64,000 nt of DNA, from NCBI RefSeq assembly GCF_010093815.1, contig NW_022985560.1, forward strand, positions 617,501-681,500, read 5' to 3'. The notes below the pieces were generated by a model. That model had not been told where the DNA came from and did no database searches. It was given only the letters and a program-made list of their open reading frames with translations. Position numbers and translations under genes: made by a program. Each line of letters opens with the position of its first letter. The first letter of the stretch is position 1. Source of the DNA: Pseudovirgaria hyperparasitica (taxonomy: Eukaryota > Ascomycota > Dothideomycetes > Acrospermales > Acrospermaceae). Below, in pieces: positions 44,558 to 57,121 of this stretch.

Positions 44558-45979
44558 CTTTCTATGACGGGGTGTAAAGGATCTAAAGCAGGTGATGATA
44601 GACCGCTGTTGGCGATGGCATGCTGCGCCGACTTGCGCCTCGAACAAAAGAACAAAGGTGAGGTGCAGAAGTGTGGAATGATCAAACCAGCTGGAAGTAA
44701 GACAAAGGTTTAGGTGGACAGACGGCCGGACATAAGTAGGTGGATAGGGGGATTCTCTCCGAACGCTATAGAATAAATATATTACATATACTATGAGGAC
44801 TCGCAAAGGGGGCTAGTATTGAACAGGAGACGGGTATTGTGTTACATTGGATGCCCGTGACGAAACACACATCAGATATCTAGTGTAGGGGTCCTATTGT
44901 CCTCTTGATCCTTCAGCATCACATTTCCACATCGAATCTCTCATGTCTTAAGCGTGATGCTGCGCGCCGGCGTTTTCTCGGCTCGATCGAGACCCACATT
45001 TTTCCCCGGTCCAAACTGTCACTGGACGGATGATTGGACTTTGGAAACCTGAAATACCAGGCCTCAATCGGACTAACGTTCCTCTTAGTTGTAAAATGTT
45101 GTCTGCCGGTCATGATGCTTCAATACAAAGAGACTCTTCGCTAGCTCAATCTATGAAGACCTGTCGTCTCATTATACCAGTCTGTTTGTAGCAATCATCA
45201 ATCGACATGGCACTCTCCCACGACATCTGTTCATATATTGATTGCGTCGGGCATATTTGCTCTCTGCCGGCCACCACCACCAACCCAATCTCGGTTCCAA
45301 GACCATCCTGCGTGAAAATAGGTAGACTTGTCAGTCCAAGTATAGATGCTTTTGTAGACGCCGTAATGGCAAGATGGGTGTGCCTGCGGGCAGACAGTGT
45401 TATTATCCCTAGGCTTGCTTTGTTTGCGCCATATTTATACTTCTTGGAAGCAAACACAAAACACGGACCATCCACGTGTTAGACGTGAATGAATGACGTT
45501 GAAACACAAACACTTCATGTAAGCTGCGAGGAGTTGGATTGAAGGCAGAAGCACTTGAATAAATAGAAGACGCACCGCCGCACGTGAATGGGCCCGGAAT
45601 TTGAGGCTGATAGTTGCCTGATTTAAGGCTGCAGGACCTAGTGCCTCGGAATACTGCGGATATACTCAGGAACTCGCAGGTTCATAGTTCCAAGGAACAA
45701 AGGACACCGAACAACGTGGAGCCGCTGCCTGTTGTTCCTCTACAACAACTTGTTATTCACAAAAAAGGCTCCACCTTCAGAGCGCGCTTCTACCCTTATA
45801 TAATACGACCACCACCCATCGACTTTGCCTCTTCAAACCCCAAAGCAGACGGACCATCCACGACCATCCGCACGCCACTACTAGAGCTATAAAGACCCCA
45901 CCTCATCCACTCTACAACTCCTACTACATACATACACACACACACCACAGTCGTCTACAACAACGCCACATACCTCAAA
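44558..45979. promoter_or_regulatory. Divergent promoter region of SMP3 and SKP1
   Basis: About 1.4 kb between the starts of SMP3 and SKP1, with no gene I can support. Close to SKP1 there is a TATATAAT element near 45797 and a leader rich in C and A (CACACACACACCACA near 45935). Confidence 0.5.
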
Positions 45980-46646
45980 ATGGCTGCTGCAGACTCTACT
46001 GAGAAGCCCTTCGTGCTTATTGAAACCTCTGATGGCATTGAGATCCGCGTCGGTTCGTGCGCTCCACCCGCCACCAATTAACCGTCGCTGACATGTCCTC
46101 TAGACCGTGAAGTCGCTGAGCGCTCTGTCCTCATCAAGAACTTGCTTGAGGATCTTGGCCCTGAGGCTGCCGAACAGGGCGCAATCCCTATCCCCAACGT
46201 ACGTTCCATCACCACTTGAACCACTCCGACGCCACTTACAAATCTCTAGGTCAACGAGGCCGTGATGAGGAAAGTGCTCGAATGGTGTGAACAGCACAAG
46301 AAGGACCCTCCCGCCGCTGCCGACGATGACGCCGACAACCGAAAGAAGACGACAGACATTGACGAATGGGACCAGAAGTTCATGCAGGTCGACCAGGAAA
46401 TGCTATTTGAGATCATCCTCGCCGCCAACTATCTCGATATCAAGGCTCTGCTCGATGTCGGATGCAAGACTGTCGCGAACATGATCAAGGGCAAGTCGCC
46501 TGACGAGATCCGCAAGACTTTTAACATCCAGAACGACTTTACACCAGAAGAGGAGGACCAGATCCGCCGTGAGAACGAGTGGGCGGAAGAGTAGGTTTCT
46601 CAAAGATGCAATTTATCCAGCCATCTGACTGTGCTACAGCCGCTAA
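45980..46646 (+). CDS. SKP1: Skp1, adaptor of SCF ubiquitin ligases
   Basis: Predicted 171 aa from four exons: 45980-46052, 46104-46198, 46250-46590 and 46640-46646. The last exon is 7 nt and turns the ending NEWAEE-stop (if unspliced, stop at 46594) into NEWAEDR, the ending I know from other filamentous ascomycete Skp1 proteins. The BTB/POZ-type core is plain: [91 protein letters not shown] and [17 protein letters not shown], each cited in part. Skp1 links Cul1 to F-box proteins and also serves in kinetochore assembly. It acts in the nucleus and cytosol. An F-box-like pseudogene lies in the same window but without evident linkage. Confidence 0.95.
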
Positions 46647-47194
46647 CTGAACTTTCTTTTCGTATTCCCCACCGGCTCGGTCTATCAGTGTTCGGAAATC
46701 AAGACTGCCTCTTCTCTCATGGATGGCTCAGAGAAGAAGGCTACAAGGTGCATGCTTGTACGGATGGGTTGCACAATGGTGTTTTGGGTTTATTACGTGG
46801 GATGCATACGATGCTATTCTGATGCTCGTCTTGCAAACAATAGCAGGTTACTGGTTACAGGTATATTCCCCTCTCGGCATAAGATGATGCGGGCAATTAG
46901 CTAGTTAGACCTGAAAGCCTGTTGACAGGAGCATTACTTAGCCCTATACGATGAATGATTTGCAAGTCTTTTGGGTGTATCAACTATCAACTACTCTGTT
47001 CCGAACATGGCCAATGACTCTCAAGAGCTTCGATGTCACGGTCGTATCGAAGCAATATATATTTTGTTCTCGTTTCCAAAGAATATTTCAACATACGTAC
47101 CTAAAGCACGCAACACTTACACTCAAGCCATTACAACCCAGCCCTCGCCTCAAATACTCATACACTCTATACACTGCACACACACCCCAATCCC
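46647..47194. other. 3' intergenic region of convergent genes
   Basis: About 550 bp between the stops of SKP1 and PGS1. Open frames here read antisense into the PGS1 end and are not supported. Confidence 0.5.
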
Positions 47195-49027
47195 TCACAG
47201 CGCACCCCCAACAACACTCACAATCCACATCGCCACCCGCACCTTCAACCCAACCTTCCTCTCCGCCTTCTCAAACTCTCCACTCTCTACCTCCCGCGCA
47301 TGCTCCTGCAACCACTCCACCTCCTCACCCAGTCTCCGCCTCAACCCCTCATCCCGCGCCACAACAACCACATTCGCCTCCAAATCCAGCCCATAGCTAC
47401 GCTTCGTATAATTCGAGCTCCCGATCAGCGTCAGGCAAGGATGCTGTGATTCACGCGGCAGCGTGAGCCAGAAGCCCTTTGCGTGGTACGTCCAGCCGCC
47501 AGGCGTGTTTACTGTGCCGAGCTGCCACTCCTTGAGGGTGATGTAGGGGGCGAGCCCGGCGCGGCGCACGCGGTCCGTGAAGCGGCGCGCTAGAAGCGTG
47601 TATGCGGCGGGAAGCATGCCGGAGATGCCTGGGGAGTTGAAGAAGCCGTTTGCGTGTGGGTGCGCGGTTATGATTGTTGAGGCGTGGGGGCGGGTGGCGA
47701 GGAGGGCGCGGGAGATGCGCGGGGAGGGGTTGAAGTAGCCGGCTGTGAAGGTCCAGCGGGGGGAGGTGAGGAGGTCCGGAGTTGATGGGTCAGAAGGAGA
47801 GGGAGAGATGAGGGAGAGGATTTTGAGGAGGGTGGGTTGTTCGGTGGATGTGTCGGGGGAGAGGATTGGGGTGAGTTGGAGGAGGGGGTAGATTAGGGAT
47901 GAGGTTGGGGAGGAAGGGGGTGGTGGAAGGGAAGAGGGTTTGAGGAGGGGCGCGAGGAGGGCGGTGGAGGTTGATTTGAAGGTTGAGGGGGAGGAGATGG
48001 GGGAGGGGGAAGGGTTGGATGATGGCCATGTCATGGTGTATCCGGCGGGTGTGTCGGGGGATGGCTGGATAAGAAAGCTGAGGCTGCTGATGGTGTGGTG
48101 GATGCGGTGGAAGTATTTGGTGATGTCGGGTGAGGAGAAGATGTGGTATCGATCCTGGCGATTGGTGAAGTAGTCGTCGGATAGGTTCGCGCCGGACATG
48201 CACAGCTCGTCGTCGATGCCATAAAGCTTCATGTGCTGCAGGCCCCATCCTTCGTTAATGCGTAGCGGGATGAGCTTTTTGCGAATCCCTGTGAGATTTG
48301 GTGTGTGGTACATGCGTATCTCAACACGTTCCGGCCCAAATTCAGTGACGAGAGGAGCGAGTAAGGATGCGCATGAGGCATTGGGCGTCTCTCTCGTGCC
48401 ACGGAGTGCATCGGTCAGAAATGAGACTTTGAGCTTCTCGTTTTTCTGGAGAGCTCCGCGTATGGTAGCAATCTATCAGGGAATTAGCAGTGTAACTCAT
48501 GGGAGAGATTATGCTTACAAGTTCATGTTCTGTCTTGCCGATGTACAGGGTTGATAAGTATATACGGTTTTTTGCGTTCGATATCTTGGTCTACTTTACA
48601 TCAACAGTTAGCTGCCATGCTAATACAAGCATTCAGGAAGCTGCCGCTACAATGAAGTAGATTATGAAACTATATCCATGTAGTAAAGCGTCTGATTCGG
48701 CAAAACGACTCGAGAGCCCCTGAACCCGCATTGAAAAGAGATGCTGACCTTAAGAGTTTCATAGAACTCGGTAGGAGAACGCAAGATTCTGATATCGGAA
48801 GGCTGTATCTCAAATCGAGGTGACACTTTATCAAGCTCCTCAGTTATCACACCTAGCATTGAAGCCTTCGATGGCGAAGGTGACGTAGGCATATCTGAGG
48901 AAGTCGATGTTGAAAATCTTCTGGTTGCCTTGAATCTTCTCGGCGATATCATTCGCGCTTTTACACCGCTACTTCGAGTAGATGCCCGACAGAATACCGT
49001 GCGTACTATCATGTCTAAACATGTCAT
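47195..49027 (-). CDS. PGS1: Phosphatidylglycerophosphate synthase, mitochondrial (Pgs1)
   Basis: Predicted 542 aa from exons 49027-48749, 48590-48519 and 48472-47195; the first intron is 158 nt, the second 46 nt. A second in-frame Met (49012) could also start the protein. The first 45 residues are Arg/Ser-rich with almost no acids, a mitochondrial presequence. Two phospholipase D-type HKD motifs are seen: HMKLYGIDD around 197 and HAKGFWLT around 447, with LTLIGSSNYTKRS and DLEANV after the second, as in all Pgs1 proteins. The enzyme joins CDP-diacylglycerol and glycerol-3-phosphate at the inner membrane, the first committed step to cardiolipin. A Ser/Pro-rich insert sits between the motifs (about 235-300). 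The gene is head to head with NDUFA12. Confidence 0.92.
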
Positions 49028-49200
49028 ATAAAGGTCAATGGCCGTAGAAGTGCATAAGTCTCAAAGTCGTAGAACCTCATGGAGTGCCATGTCGATTATG
49101 TCATCAGAGCTCTGACCACTCGGTCCTTCCTCCCAGATGATGATATCGAACTTCAAAGGACTCGTCTTTAGCGACAAATCTCCACTCACTCGTCGCAAAG
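49028..49200. promoter_or_regulatory. Short bidirectional promoter region, PGS1/NDUFA12
   Basis: Only 173 bp separate the two start codons. Both products are mitochondrial inner-membrane proteins, so a shared promoter is likely. No TATA box is seen. Confidence 0.6.
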
Positions 49201-49986
49201 ATGTCGACAATACTAAGAACTCTGCGGAATCTCCGCCGGATCGGTTTCAAGGTATGCCGCACCAATGTGTAAGATTCAATTACGCTAGCTAACGCAATCA
49301 TTTCATAGGAATACGGACACCAGATGCAGGTACGATGCTCGACAACTCAATCAGTATACACCATATACTAATTACTGGTTCTTACACGTAGAACATCGGT
49401 CAGTCACAAGGTCACGACAGGAAGAGCTCGCTCTGACACATTGCAGGTGATACAAAGGCAGGAACTCTCATCGGCAAGGACAGATTCGGGAACAAGTTCT
49501 ATGAGAATCTTGAGGAAGAGCTGCCATGTTAGTGTTTGCTTCAACCTATGCCACTCAGACATTAAACCATTCTTCAGTGCGGACACGATGGGTGGACTAT
49601 AAGGAGCATGAATTCGACCCGTAGGTTCTGTCTACGACGGACACGCCTTACGGCAGTACTGACTGCATTTCCCAGTTCACAGATTGAGCCAGGCTGGTAT
49701 GTCTGATTACAATTCCTCTACATCCCACAATTTACATGAGGTACCAGGCACGCGTGGATGTCCTACATGGTCGACAAACCTCCAACCCACGATCCCTTGA
49801 TGCAGGTTGGACAACGTGTCTGGGAGCCAAAGGAGCACAGGCCGACATTGACATGGAGTCGTTCTGGATTCAAGACATATAGCACGTACGTGGGAATCCT
49901 ATTTGGGGAACGACTTACACTGAAACGATCATAGAACGAAGCATAAGTACTCCGCTTGGGTACCGGAGGCTAAGCCTCGCCAGTAG
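49201..49986 (+). CDS. NDUFA12: Complex I accessory subunit NDUFA12 (B17.2 family), eight exons
   Basis: No single long open frame marks this gene; I rebuilt it exon by exon: 49201-49251, 49309-49329, 49392-49398 (7 nt), 49447-49527, 49578-49620, 49676-49696, 49748-49885 and 49935-49986. The total is 414 nt, 137 aa, and all phases agree. The protein begins MSTILRTLRNLRRIGFKEYG and has NIGDTKAGTLIGKDRFGNKF, EEELPLRTRWVDY, QIEPGWHAWMSYMVDKPPT, and YSAWVPEAKPRQ at the end. These are the family marks of NDUFA12/B17.2 (GxDxxGNKYYE; RWV; P-WH-W; KPxxDPP). The length agrees with fungal members (about 137). It is a peripheral matrix-side subunit of respiratory complex I. The introns are 44-63 nt. The gene shares a promoter with PGS1. 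Confidence 0.93.
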
Positions 49987-50818
49987 GTGGCTAGGAGGAA
50001 ATACATACATAGTCTGACCACCAGATGTACATAGAAGCGAAGAGCCTGTACTACAATCTACACCGATGTCGGAAGTCAGAGAACGTGACGCAGAGCGATT
50101 ATGATTGAATCGCTAATGTTACCTGTAGACAGATGGACGTACGTGAGGCCAAGCAATCAATCTACAATGATGTCCAGTACCAGCCAACTTCTGATTCGTC
50201 CAGAGACTCGACTATGATGGCCTGCCTGTCTACATTGCAGTAATGCAGCTGCAAGGTATGAAGCTGTCTGTGGTCAATAACCGATCAAGTCCAGCCGCCC
50301 CCCCGCACGACTCGACTTATCAGCAGACTCGCATTTGTGTCTTTTGTCATCATTGACCGTATCACCATAATTCCGACACCAGGAATAACAGTGACATTCG
50401 GGCGGTAAATAACAAGAATAACTTCACACAATAGTCTGAGCGTTTATTGTTCATTTGCTCAGCAATCCTCCGCCTCCTGTTTTTGTCGTTCGGGCAATGA
50501 AACAGTGGCCAGCACGGGCCACAGTGGGCCAAACGTCCCAAACGTCACCAGGGAAGCTTGTACATCTCGATGCTTAACGTGCATGGCGACCGTTGAGAGC
50601 CCGATAATACCCTTGACAACAACAAAAACCTTTCCTGCGCGCCAGATCCACCACTGCAGCCAGTCTCCTCTGCGAAGTCGCTTCCATCACATCCTCACAC
50701 ACATACCTCAACATCTTGTGGCTGCTCCTGCCATATGTGCCCCTCCGCTCGCTCATAACATCCACCCGAGTGCTCATGTCGACTGATCCCCGCTGAGAGC
50801 TTGGGAGAATCGGAGGAC
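49987..50818. other. Intergenic region
   Basis: About 830 bp between NDUFA12 and the ABC transporter gene. No gene seen. A C run at about 50297 and a direct repeat of GGCC-type words near 50505 are short and probably without meaning. Confidence 0.45.
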
Positions 50819-53800
50819 ATGTTCGCCCAATGCAAGTCGCCCATCTGGAGGGCTGACGATTTTACAACATGCTTTGAACAAGAGTAGGTCGAAAGTCGTC
50901 TAATTGGTATTCTGATTGCTGATACCACTGTTCTAGCTATCTCCATGGCCTGTTCCCTCTGATCGTGTGCGCCACCTCTCTACTATATCTATGCAAACAG
51001 ATATACGAAACAGCTGGGAAATCAAGATCACATAAGTTCTACAAGCCACTTGACGGCACTGTATCTCACGCTGAGCCAAATGGAAATGGCACCTATGACG
51101 ACGATACCGATACGGACGATTACGACTCCAATGAAGAGCTCGCCCTGGCAGCAACCGCAAGCCATGTCACAAGGAACTCTATCATCGAAGTAAACCGGCC
51201 ACGAGGCGAGCTGTTTATCGTCGCACTTGAGGGGCTAGCCGTTCTCGGCGAGCTCGCAATACATATCACAGCGTTTGTGTATCACGCTTGGCGTGGTACA
51301 AGTAACGCCGCAGGTATTGCTGGAGTTGCTGTGTGGACATATGTCGCAATTCTGGCTTCATTGCGTCTGCTATTCTCCAGCTCAAACAGATTATCGTTTC
51401 CCAAGCTCTGGTATCATACAGCGTTCATATATGGTGCCCTCTGGCTTCTCACCGTCTTGCTCTTCCGTTCGGCCATCATCCACCCTCGCTCGAATCTTTC
51501 ACGTAACCTGACCATAGCCGATTTTGCCATTGTGACTTTACTAGCTACAATCGCATTGACCACTCGAAAGGAAAACAAAGCTGTTAAATTGGAATATGAG
51601 AATGGTCTGGAGCCGTCGAAAGAGCAGGTGGCCAGTGTGCTGTCTCTCGCAACATTTTCATGGGTCGATGCGATTGTATGGAAAGGCTATACGAAAACGT
51701 ACGAGATGGAAGATGTCTGGAACTTATTGCCCAAAGATAAAGCCGCGGCCGTGTTAGCAGATTACCGAGCTGTAAAGAAAACAAATGCACTTGCGTGGCA
51801 CTTACTCAAATACTTCAAGAGAGGTTTATTAATACAGGCTGCCTGGGCTGTTGGTTCTGGATTCCTCACGTTCGCGCCTACGCTTCTCCTGAAGGTTATA
51901 CTGGAATACGTAGAACGACCAGATGAGACTCCAGTGAATGCTGCTTGGTTTTATGTGATCCTGCTTTTCGTTTCCGGCTGCGCTTCAGCCCTCGCTGATG
52001 GCCAAGCTTTGTGGGTCGGCCGGAAAGTTTGCATCCGCCTCAAAGCTGTCATCATTGGTGAGATATATGCCAAGGCCTTGAAACGCAGAGCTGCGTCCGG
52101 CACAGACAAGGTCCTAGGAGAGGCGAATAAATCCTCTGGCGCTGATAGCAAACCTAGCCGCTTGAAGCGTGCATTCACATGGGGCAAGAAAAAAGCCAAA
52201 GACAATGTCAAGACCCAGGACGCGTCTACCGCTGCGGCCGACGCAGCAGCAGCGGATGCTCAGGTCACATCTGGCGCGATCATCAATTTAATGGCGGTGG
52301 ACTCTTTCAAAGTGGCTGAAATTTGTGCCTATCTGCACTTCCTTTGGGCGAACACTCCAGTTCAGGTTGTGCTCGCTGTTTATCTCCTGTACAAGATTAT
52401 GGGATACAGCTCGATAGCGGGTATTGGGATGATGGCTCTGCTCCTCCCAATCAACCTGTTCATCTCCAAGCGATTCGCATCTATTCAGAAGAAGATTTTA
52501 GCCGCCACGGACAGCAGGATTCACACCACAAACGAGGTACTGAGCAATATTCGCATAATCAAATTCTTTGCATGGGAGCAGCGCTTCATTGGAATGGTGG
52601 ACGACAAACGAGACGTGGAGCTGAAGCACCTACGCCATCGATACATGTGGTGGGCTATTGCAGCTACCGTCTGGTCTGGAGCGCCGATTCTCATCACTTT
52701 CCTTTCATTCTTTGTGTATACAGTTGTTGAAAAGAAGGATCTCGTGCCATCGGTTGCGTTCACGGCGCTCTCTCTGTTTCAGATCCTGCGCATTCCTCTT
52801 GATCAGCTTGCTGACATGGTTGCGCATGTCCAAGAATCGAAAGTCTCCACAGACCGTATCGAAGAGTACCTGAACGAACCGGAAACTGACAAGTACAACC
52901 AGTTGGCAAAAACCGAATTCGACGATGAAGGCGAGCCCCTTATTGGTTTCAACGAAGGTACCTTTTCTTGGGGAAGCAAAGAAACGGACGAGGCCTGCGA
53001 CGTTTTCAGACTGCTGGATCTTGACATCGAGTTCAAAGTGGGTCAACTGAACGTTATTGCTGGCTCAACTGGCTCAGGTAAATCTTCTTTATTGATGGCA
53101 TTACTTGGTGAAATGACCCTTATGAGGGGAGCTGTACGTTTGCCCGGTGGGCGCAGCAGAGAAGAAATGAGACAAGATCCAAAGACAGGACTCTATGAAG
53201 GAGTTGCATATTGTGCGCAACAAGCCTGGCTCGTGAACGACAACATCAAGGAGAACATCGTTTTCGCAAGCCCCTGGAATCCAAAACGATACAAGGATGT
53301 CATTGCAGCATGTTCTTTGCAACGGGACCTGGAGATACTTGATCAAGGCGACCAGACCCTTGTTGGTGAGAAGGGTGTGACCCTCTCCGGTGGGCAGAAG
53401 CAGCGCATCTCACTTGCACGTGCGCTTTATAGCAGGGCCCGTCACGTCATACTGGACGATGTGCTGAGTGCAGTGGACTCCCACACAGCGAAGTGGATCT
53501 TTGAAAAGGCATTACTCGGACCGTTGATGTATAACAGGACTTGCATTCTGGTGACACACAACGTCGCTCTATGTTTGCCGCAAGCTGAGTTAGCTGTCGT
53601 GCTTGACAATGGTCAAATAGTCGCCCAAGGAACGCCAACTGAGGTCATTGATTCTGGCAAACTAGGCGAAGATCTGACTGCATCCCGGCCTGCGTCGAGA
53701 GGCCCGTCTAGGGTTCAATCGACCATTGTTCCGGATCATCCAGAAGAGGATACTCTTGGTGAGGCCAGCCTTTCAATGCTTGATGCTAGCCATCATAGAG

Positions 53801-56118
53801 GTGATCATCCGGGACGCCGCCACTCTAGCACTTCGCAGGTCAGAGCGCAAGGCTCAGAAAATACTTTCCTTCAATCAAATGACAAATCCGCAAAATCAAC
53901 CAAGACGAATTTACCGGAAGAGACTAAAGCAGTCGGCGGAGTCAAGATTCGAATAATTGCTCTTTATTTACGTGCTATGGGAGGTTTCTGGTTTTGGTCA
54001 TTCGCTGTCTTGGTCTTCGCGGCACAACAAATTGCTTCTGTTGCTACCAACGTCTGGGTGCGAGAATGGGCGACAGCTTACCTGCCTAAAGAAGCTCGTG
54101 TCATGAATATCGAGAATCAAACACCTGTCACACACGTTGGAGGTATCAGCAGTATGGGGTCTTGTCTAAGAAGTGGTACCTGCGTGTGGAACTTGCCCTT
54201 CTTCATGACTAAGACGGATACCTTCAGCATTGCATCCGATATGGAAGTCAACGCTGGATACTATCTGGGCATCTACGCACTACTTGGTATACTCTTCATG
54301 ATCATCACACTTTCCAGGGAGGCTGTTCTCTTTGAGGGCTCCCTAACAGCCTCTAGAAGGATCCACACTCGTTTGATAGAGAGCATCACTCACGCCAAAT
54401 TCAGATTCTTCGATTCCACTCCTCTAGGGCAGCTCATGAATCGTTTTTCCAAGGATATCGAGTCTGTCGACCAAGAAATCGCACCTGTTGCCATTGGTGT
54501 CATTCATTGCATGGGATCAATTCTCACTATCGTTGTCCTCATCTCCATTATCACGCCCGGTTTCCTGATTGCGGGCGCTTTTATCAGTGTTCTCTATTTC
54601 TTCATTGGCAAATTTTACATCAACTCATCAAGAGACCTGAAACGTCTCGAGTCGGTACAGCGCAGCCCTATCTATCAGCAGTTTGGAGAATCTCTCTCAG
54701 GCATGACCACTATCCGTGCTTATGGCGACGAGGCTCGCTTTATACGCGACAATCTAACAAAGATTAATACTCAAACTCGGCCATTCTTGTACCTATGGGC
54801 TGCAAATCGTTGGCTCGCGTTCAGGGTTGATGTTGTCGGCGCCATGGTCTCTTTCTTCTCTGGCACCTTTGTCATTCTCAGTGTCGGCAAGATCGATGCT
54901 GGTGCGGCTGGTCTGGCTTTGACGTACGCTGTGACTTTCACTGAGAACGTTCTCTGGTTTGTCCGCCTCTACTCTTCCAACGAGCAGAATATGAATTCAG
55001 TGGAACGTATCAAAGAATATCTCGACGTCGAGCAAGAAGCAGACATGATCACCGAGACAAAGCCACCCGTTTCCTGGCCATTAAAAGGGTCGGTAGAATT
55101 CGTCAATTATAGCACTCGTTACCGACCAGATTTCGATACGGTTCTGAAGAAGATCTCTTTGAAGATCCTGCCGGGCGAAAAGGTCGGCGTTGTTGGCCGT
55201 ACTGGTGCTGGTAAAAGTTCCCTGGCACTAGCTCTGTTCAGGGCGCTCGAAGCAGAGGAAGGGAAGATTCTTGTCGACGATTTAGACATCGGTCTGTTGG
55301 GTCTACAGGATCTACGTCAGAATATCGTCATGGTTCCCCAGGACCCGACTCTTTTCTCTGGTACCATCCGCAGTAACTTGGACCCCTTTGGTGTCTTTAC
55401 GGACGAAGAAATTTTTACCGCACTACGACGTGTTCAATTGATCGGATCAACTGCCACCAGTACGGCTTCCACCACACCCTCGTCACCAACGGTCGCCGCA
55501 AATGAGAGTGACGACAGCAGTGATGAGAGCGATCGCCTGACCACAAGACGTATGTCTGTGATTGCTACAACGAATCCCGGCAGTATTACATCGCCCTTTC
55601 ATCCGGATGCATCTGATGTATCGGATGCTACGATTGTGATTCCCGAGTCTCCTACTCCTGACAATCCGATCCGGGTGAAGGGCGTTAAAGAGAATAAGAA
55701 TCTTTTCCTAAACCTCAACTCGCCTGTCGCAGAATCCGGTACTAATCTTTCGCAAGGCCAGCGGCAATTGCTGTGCCTGGCTCGGGCATTACTTAAAAAT
55801 CCGCAAGTCCTCCTCATGGACGAAGCAACAGCATCTATTGACTATGCAACGGATGCGAAGATCCAAGACACGATACGAGAATTGAAGAGCACCACAATCA
55901 CGATCGCACACAGGTTACAAACAATCATCGACTATGACAAAGTTGTCGTCATGGACAAGGGCTCCATTGTACAATGTGGCTCGCCATGGGAGTTGATCAG
56001 TAACAAGGAGGGTCAATTTAGAGACATGTGCGTCGCTGCTGGCGAAGGCGAACTTGAGATATTGCTCAAATTAGCGAAGAGAGCACACATGGCGCGGAAA
56101 CTGGTAGACGATGAATAG
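50819..56118 (+). CDS. ABCC-type full ABC transporter (MRP/Ybt1-like)
   Basis: Predicted 1748 aa from exons 50819-50883 and 50937-56118. The first exon (MFAQCKSPIWRADDFTTCFEQ, here 20 residues or fewer at a time) supplies the typical ABCC N-terminus ahead of an extra membrane domain TMD0. NBD1 has Walker A GSTGSGKSSLL (from 731), LSGGQ (838) and VILDDVLSAVDS, with Asp instead of the catalytic Glu, as usual in this family. NBD2 has GRTGAGKSS (1442), LSQGQ (1626) and LLMDEATAS with Glu1651, so only site two should hydrolyse ATP. About 95 residues rich in Ser, Thr and Asp (roughly 1526-1615) are inserted in NBD2 between the Q-loop side and the signature. The layout suits vacuolar bile-acid or conjugate pumps (Ybt1/Vmr1 group), but the substrate is inferred only. 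Confidence 0.93.
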
Positions 56119-57121
56119 GGTGCTGGGGGAAAAGGGTACGCGTATACAGCATGTTGTGAATAGAGGCCGGAGAGAAAGCGAAAGACGGGCCAACCTCGTT
56201 GTTTCCTTCGATGGCGGTCTTGAGTGTTTTTTTAGCGTTTTGCACGAGTCCAGTGCTTTTCCTTGTTGTCAACGGTTCGTCGGACTCAATGGCTTCTCGC
56301 CGCACTTTTTCTTCTGTCATTATTTCCCACAAAGCCTTCTTGGCCATTCTTTTCTCTTGGGTTGGTAGGTAGACAAAGCGAGATATTGGGTTGTCGAAAC
56401 TGTACATATATATATAATACGCAGATGACCTGATCGATACAGCCTGGGTGATTAGTTTTCCACGTGAAGTCCTTTTATTAGAAATTATATGTGATGGCAC
56501 ATAAGGTTTATGATGGTGCATGCAGAGTTCGCACATTAATTAACGAACTCTTGTATGAGACATGCTTAATAAAAGCCACACAGCCTGGGCGTCGAGGTTG
56601 ATACGAACCGCGTATTCTGACGTTTGCAGTTTGTAGACGTCAGATCGTCAGATCGTGAAATCCCGTCGTTCATGGATTCTGGTATATGTATCGATCGGGC
56701 TGGGGCTGAGAATTTGACCGATCAAGGCAAGGTCCTTGGGCGTTCAACGGAGGAATCCAGACTGGTCGAATTCGACCAAAGAGTTGCCACCATTCCCTAT
56801 CCGTCGCGGATATGCAGACTAACATACCTCACATATCAGCCTTGCCTTTTATATGTATAGCAGCGGAGCGCAGGCGTTCACGCACAGCGTTATTGGTGTA
56901 TCAAATGCGAGCAAATCGATAAAGGCAACTGAGATCCTGCAGATCTAAATGCATGCCAAGGCACTATGTGTTCTTGGATGAGCACCACTCCCAGAGTGAA
57001 TACAGAGCCGCAAGACTGACGATGCTAGGGAACTATAAATTCATCCCCTTGTGACATGTCCAAGGCTTCGCTACCCAGGTGCCAGTACAACGCATAGACC
57101 GGTTCGACTTCGCAAACGACC
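56119..57121. promoter_or_regulatory. Intergenic region with TATA box of the downstream gene
   Basis: About 1 kb. A TATAAAT box at 57034-57040 is about 82 bp ahead of the start of the next gene. On the minus strand, from an ATG at 56347, a Lys/Glu-rich frame (MAKKALWEIMTEEKVRREAI) runs for some 50 codons with natural composition. It has no recognised family and was not called. Confidence 0.5.
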
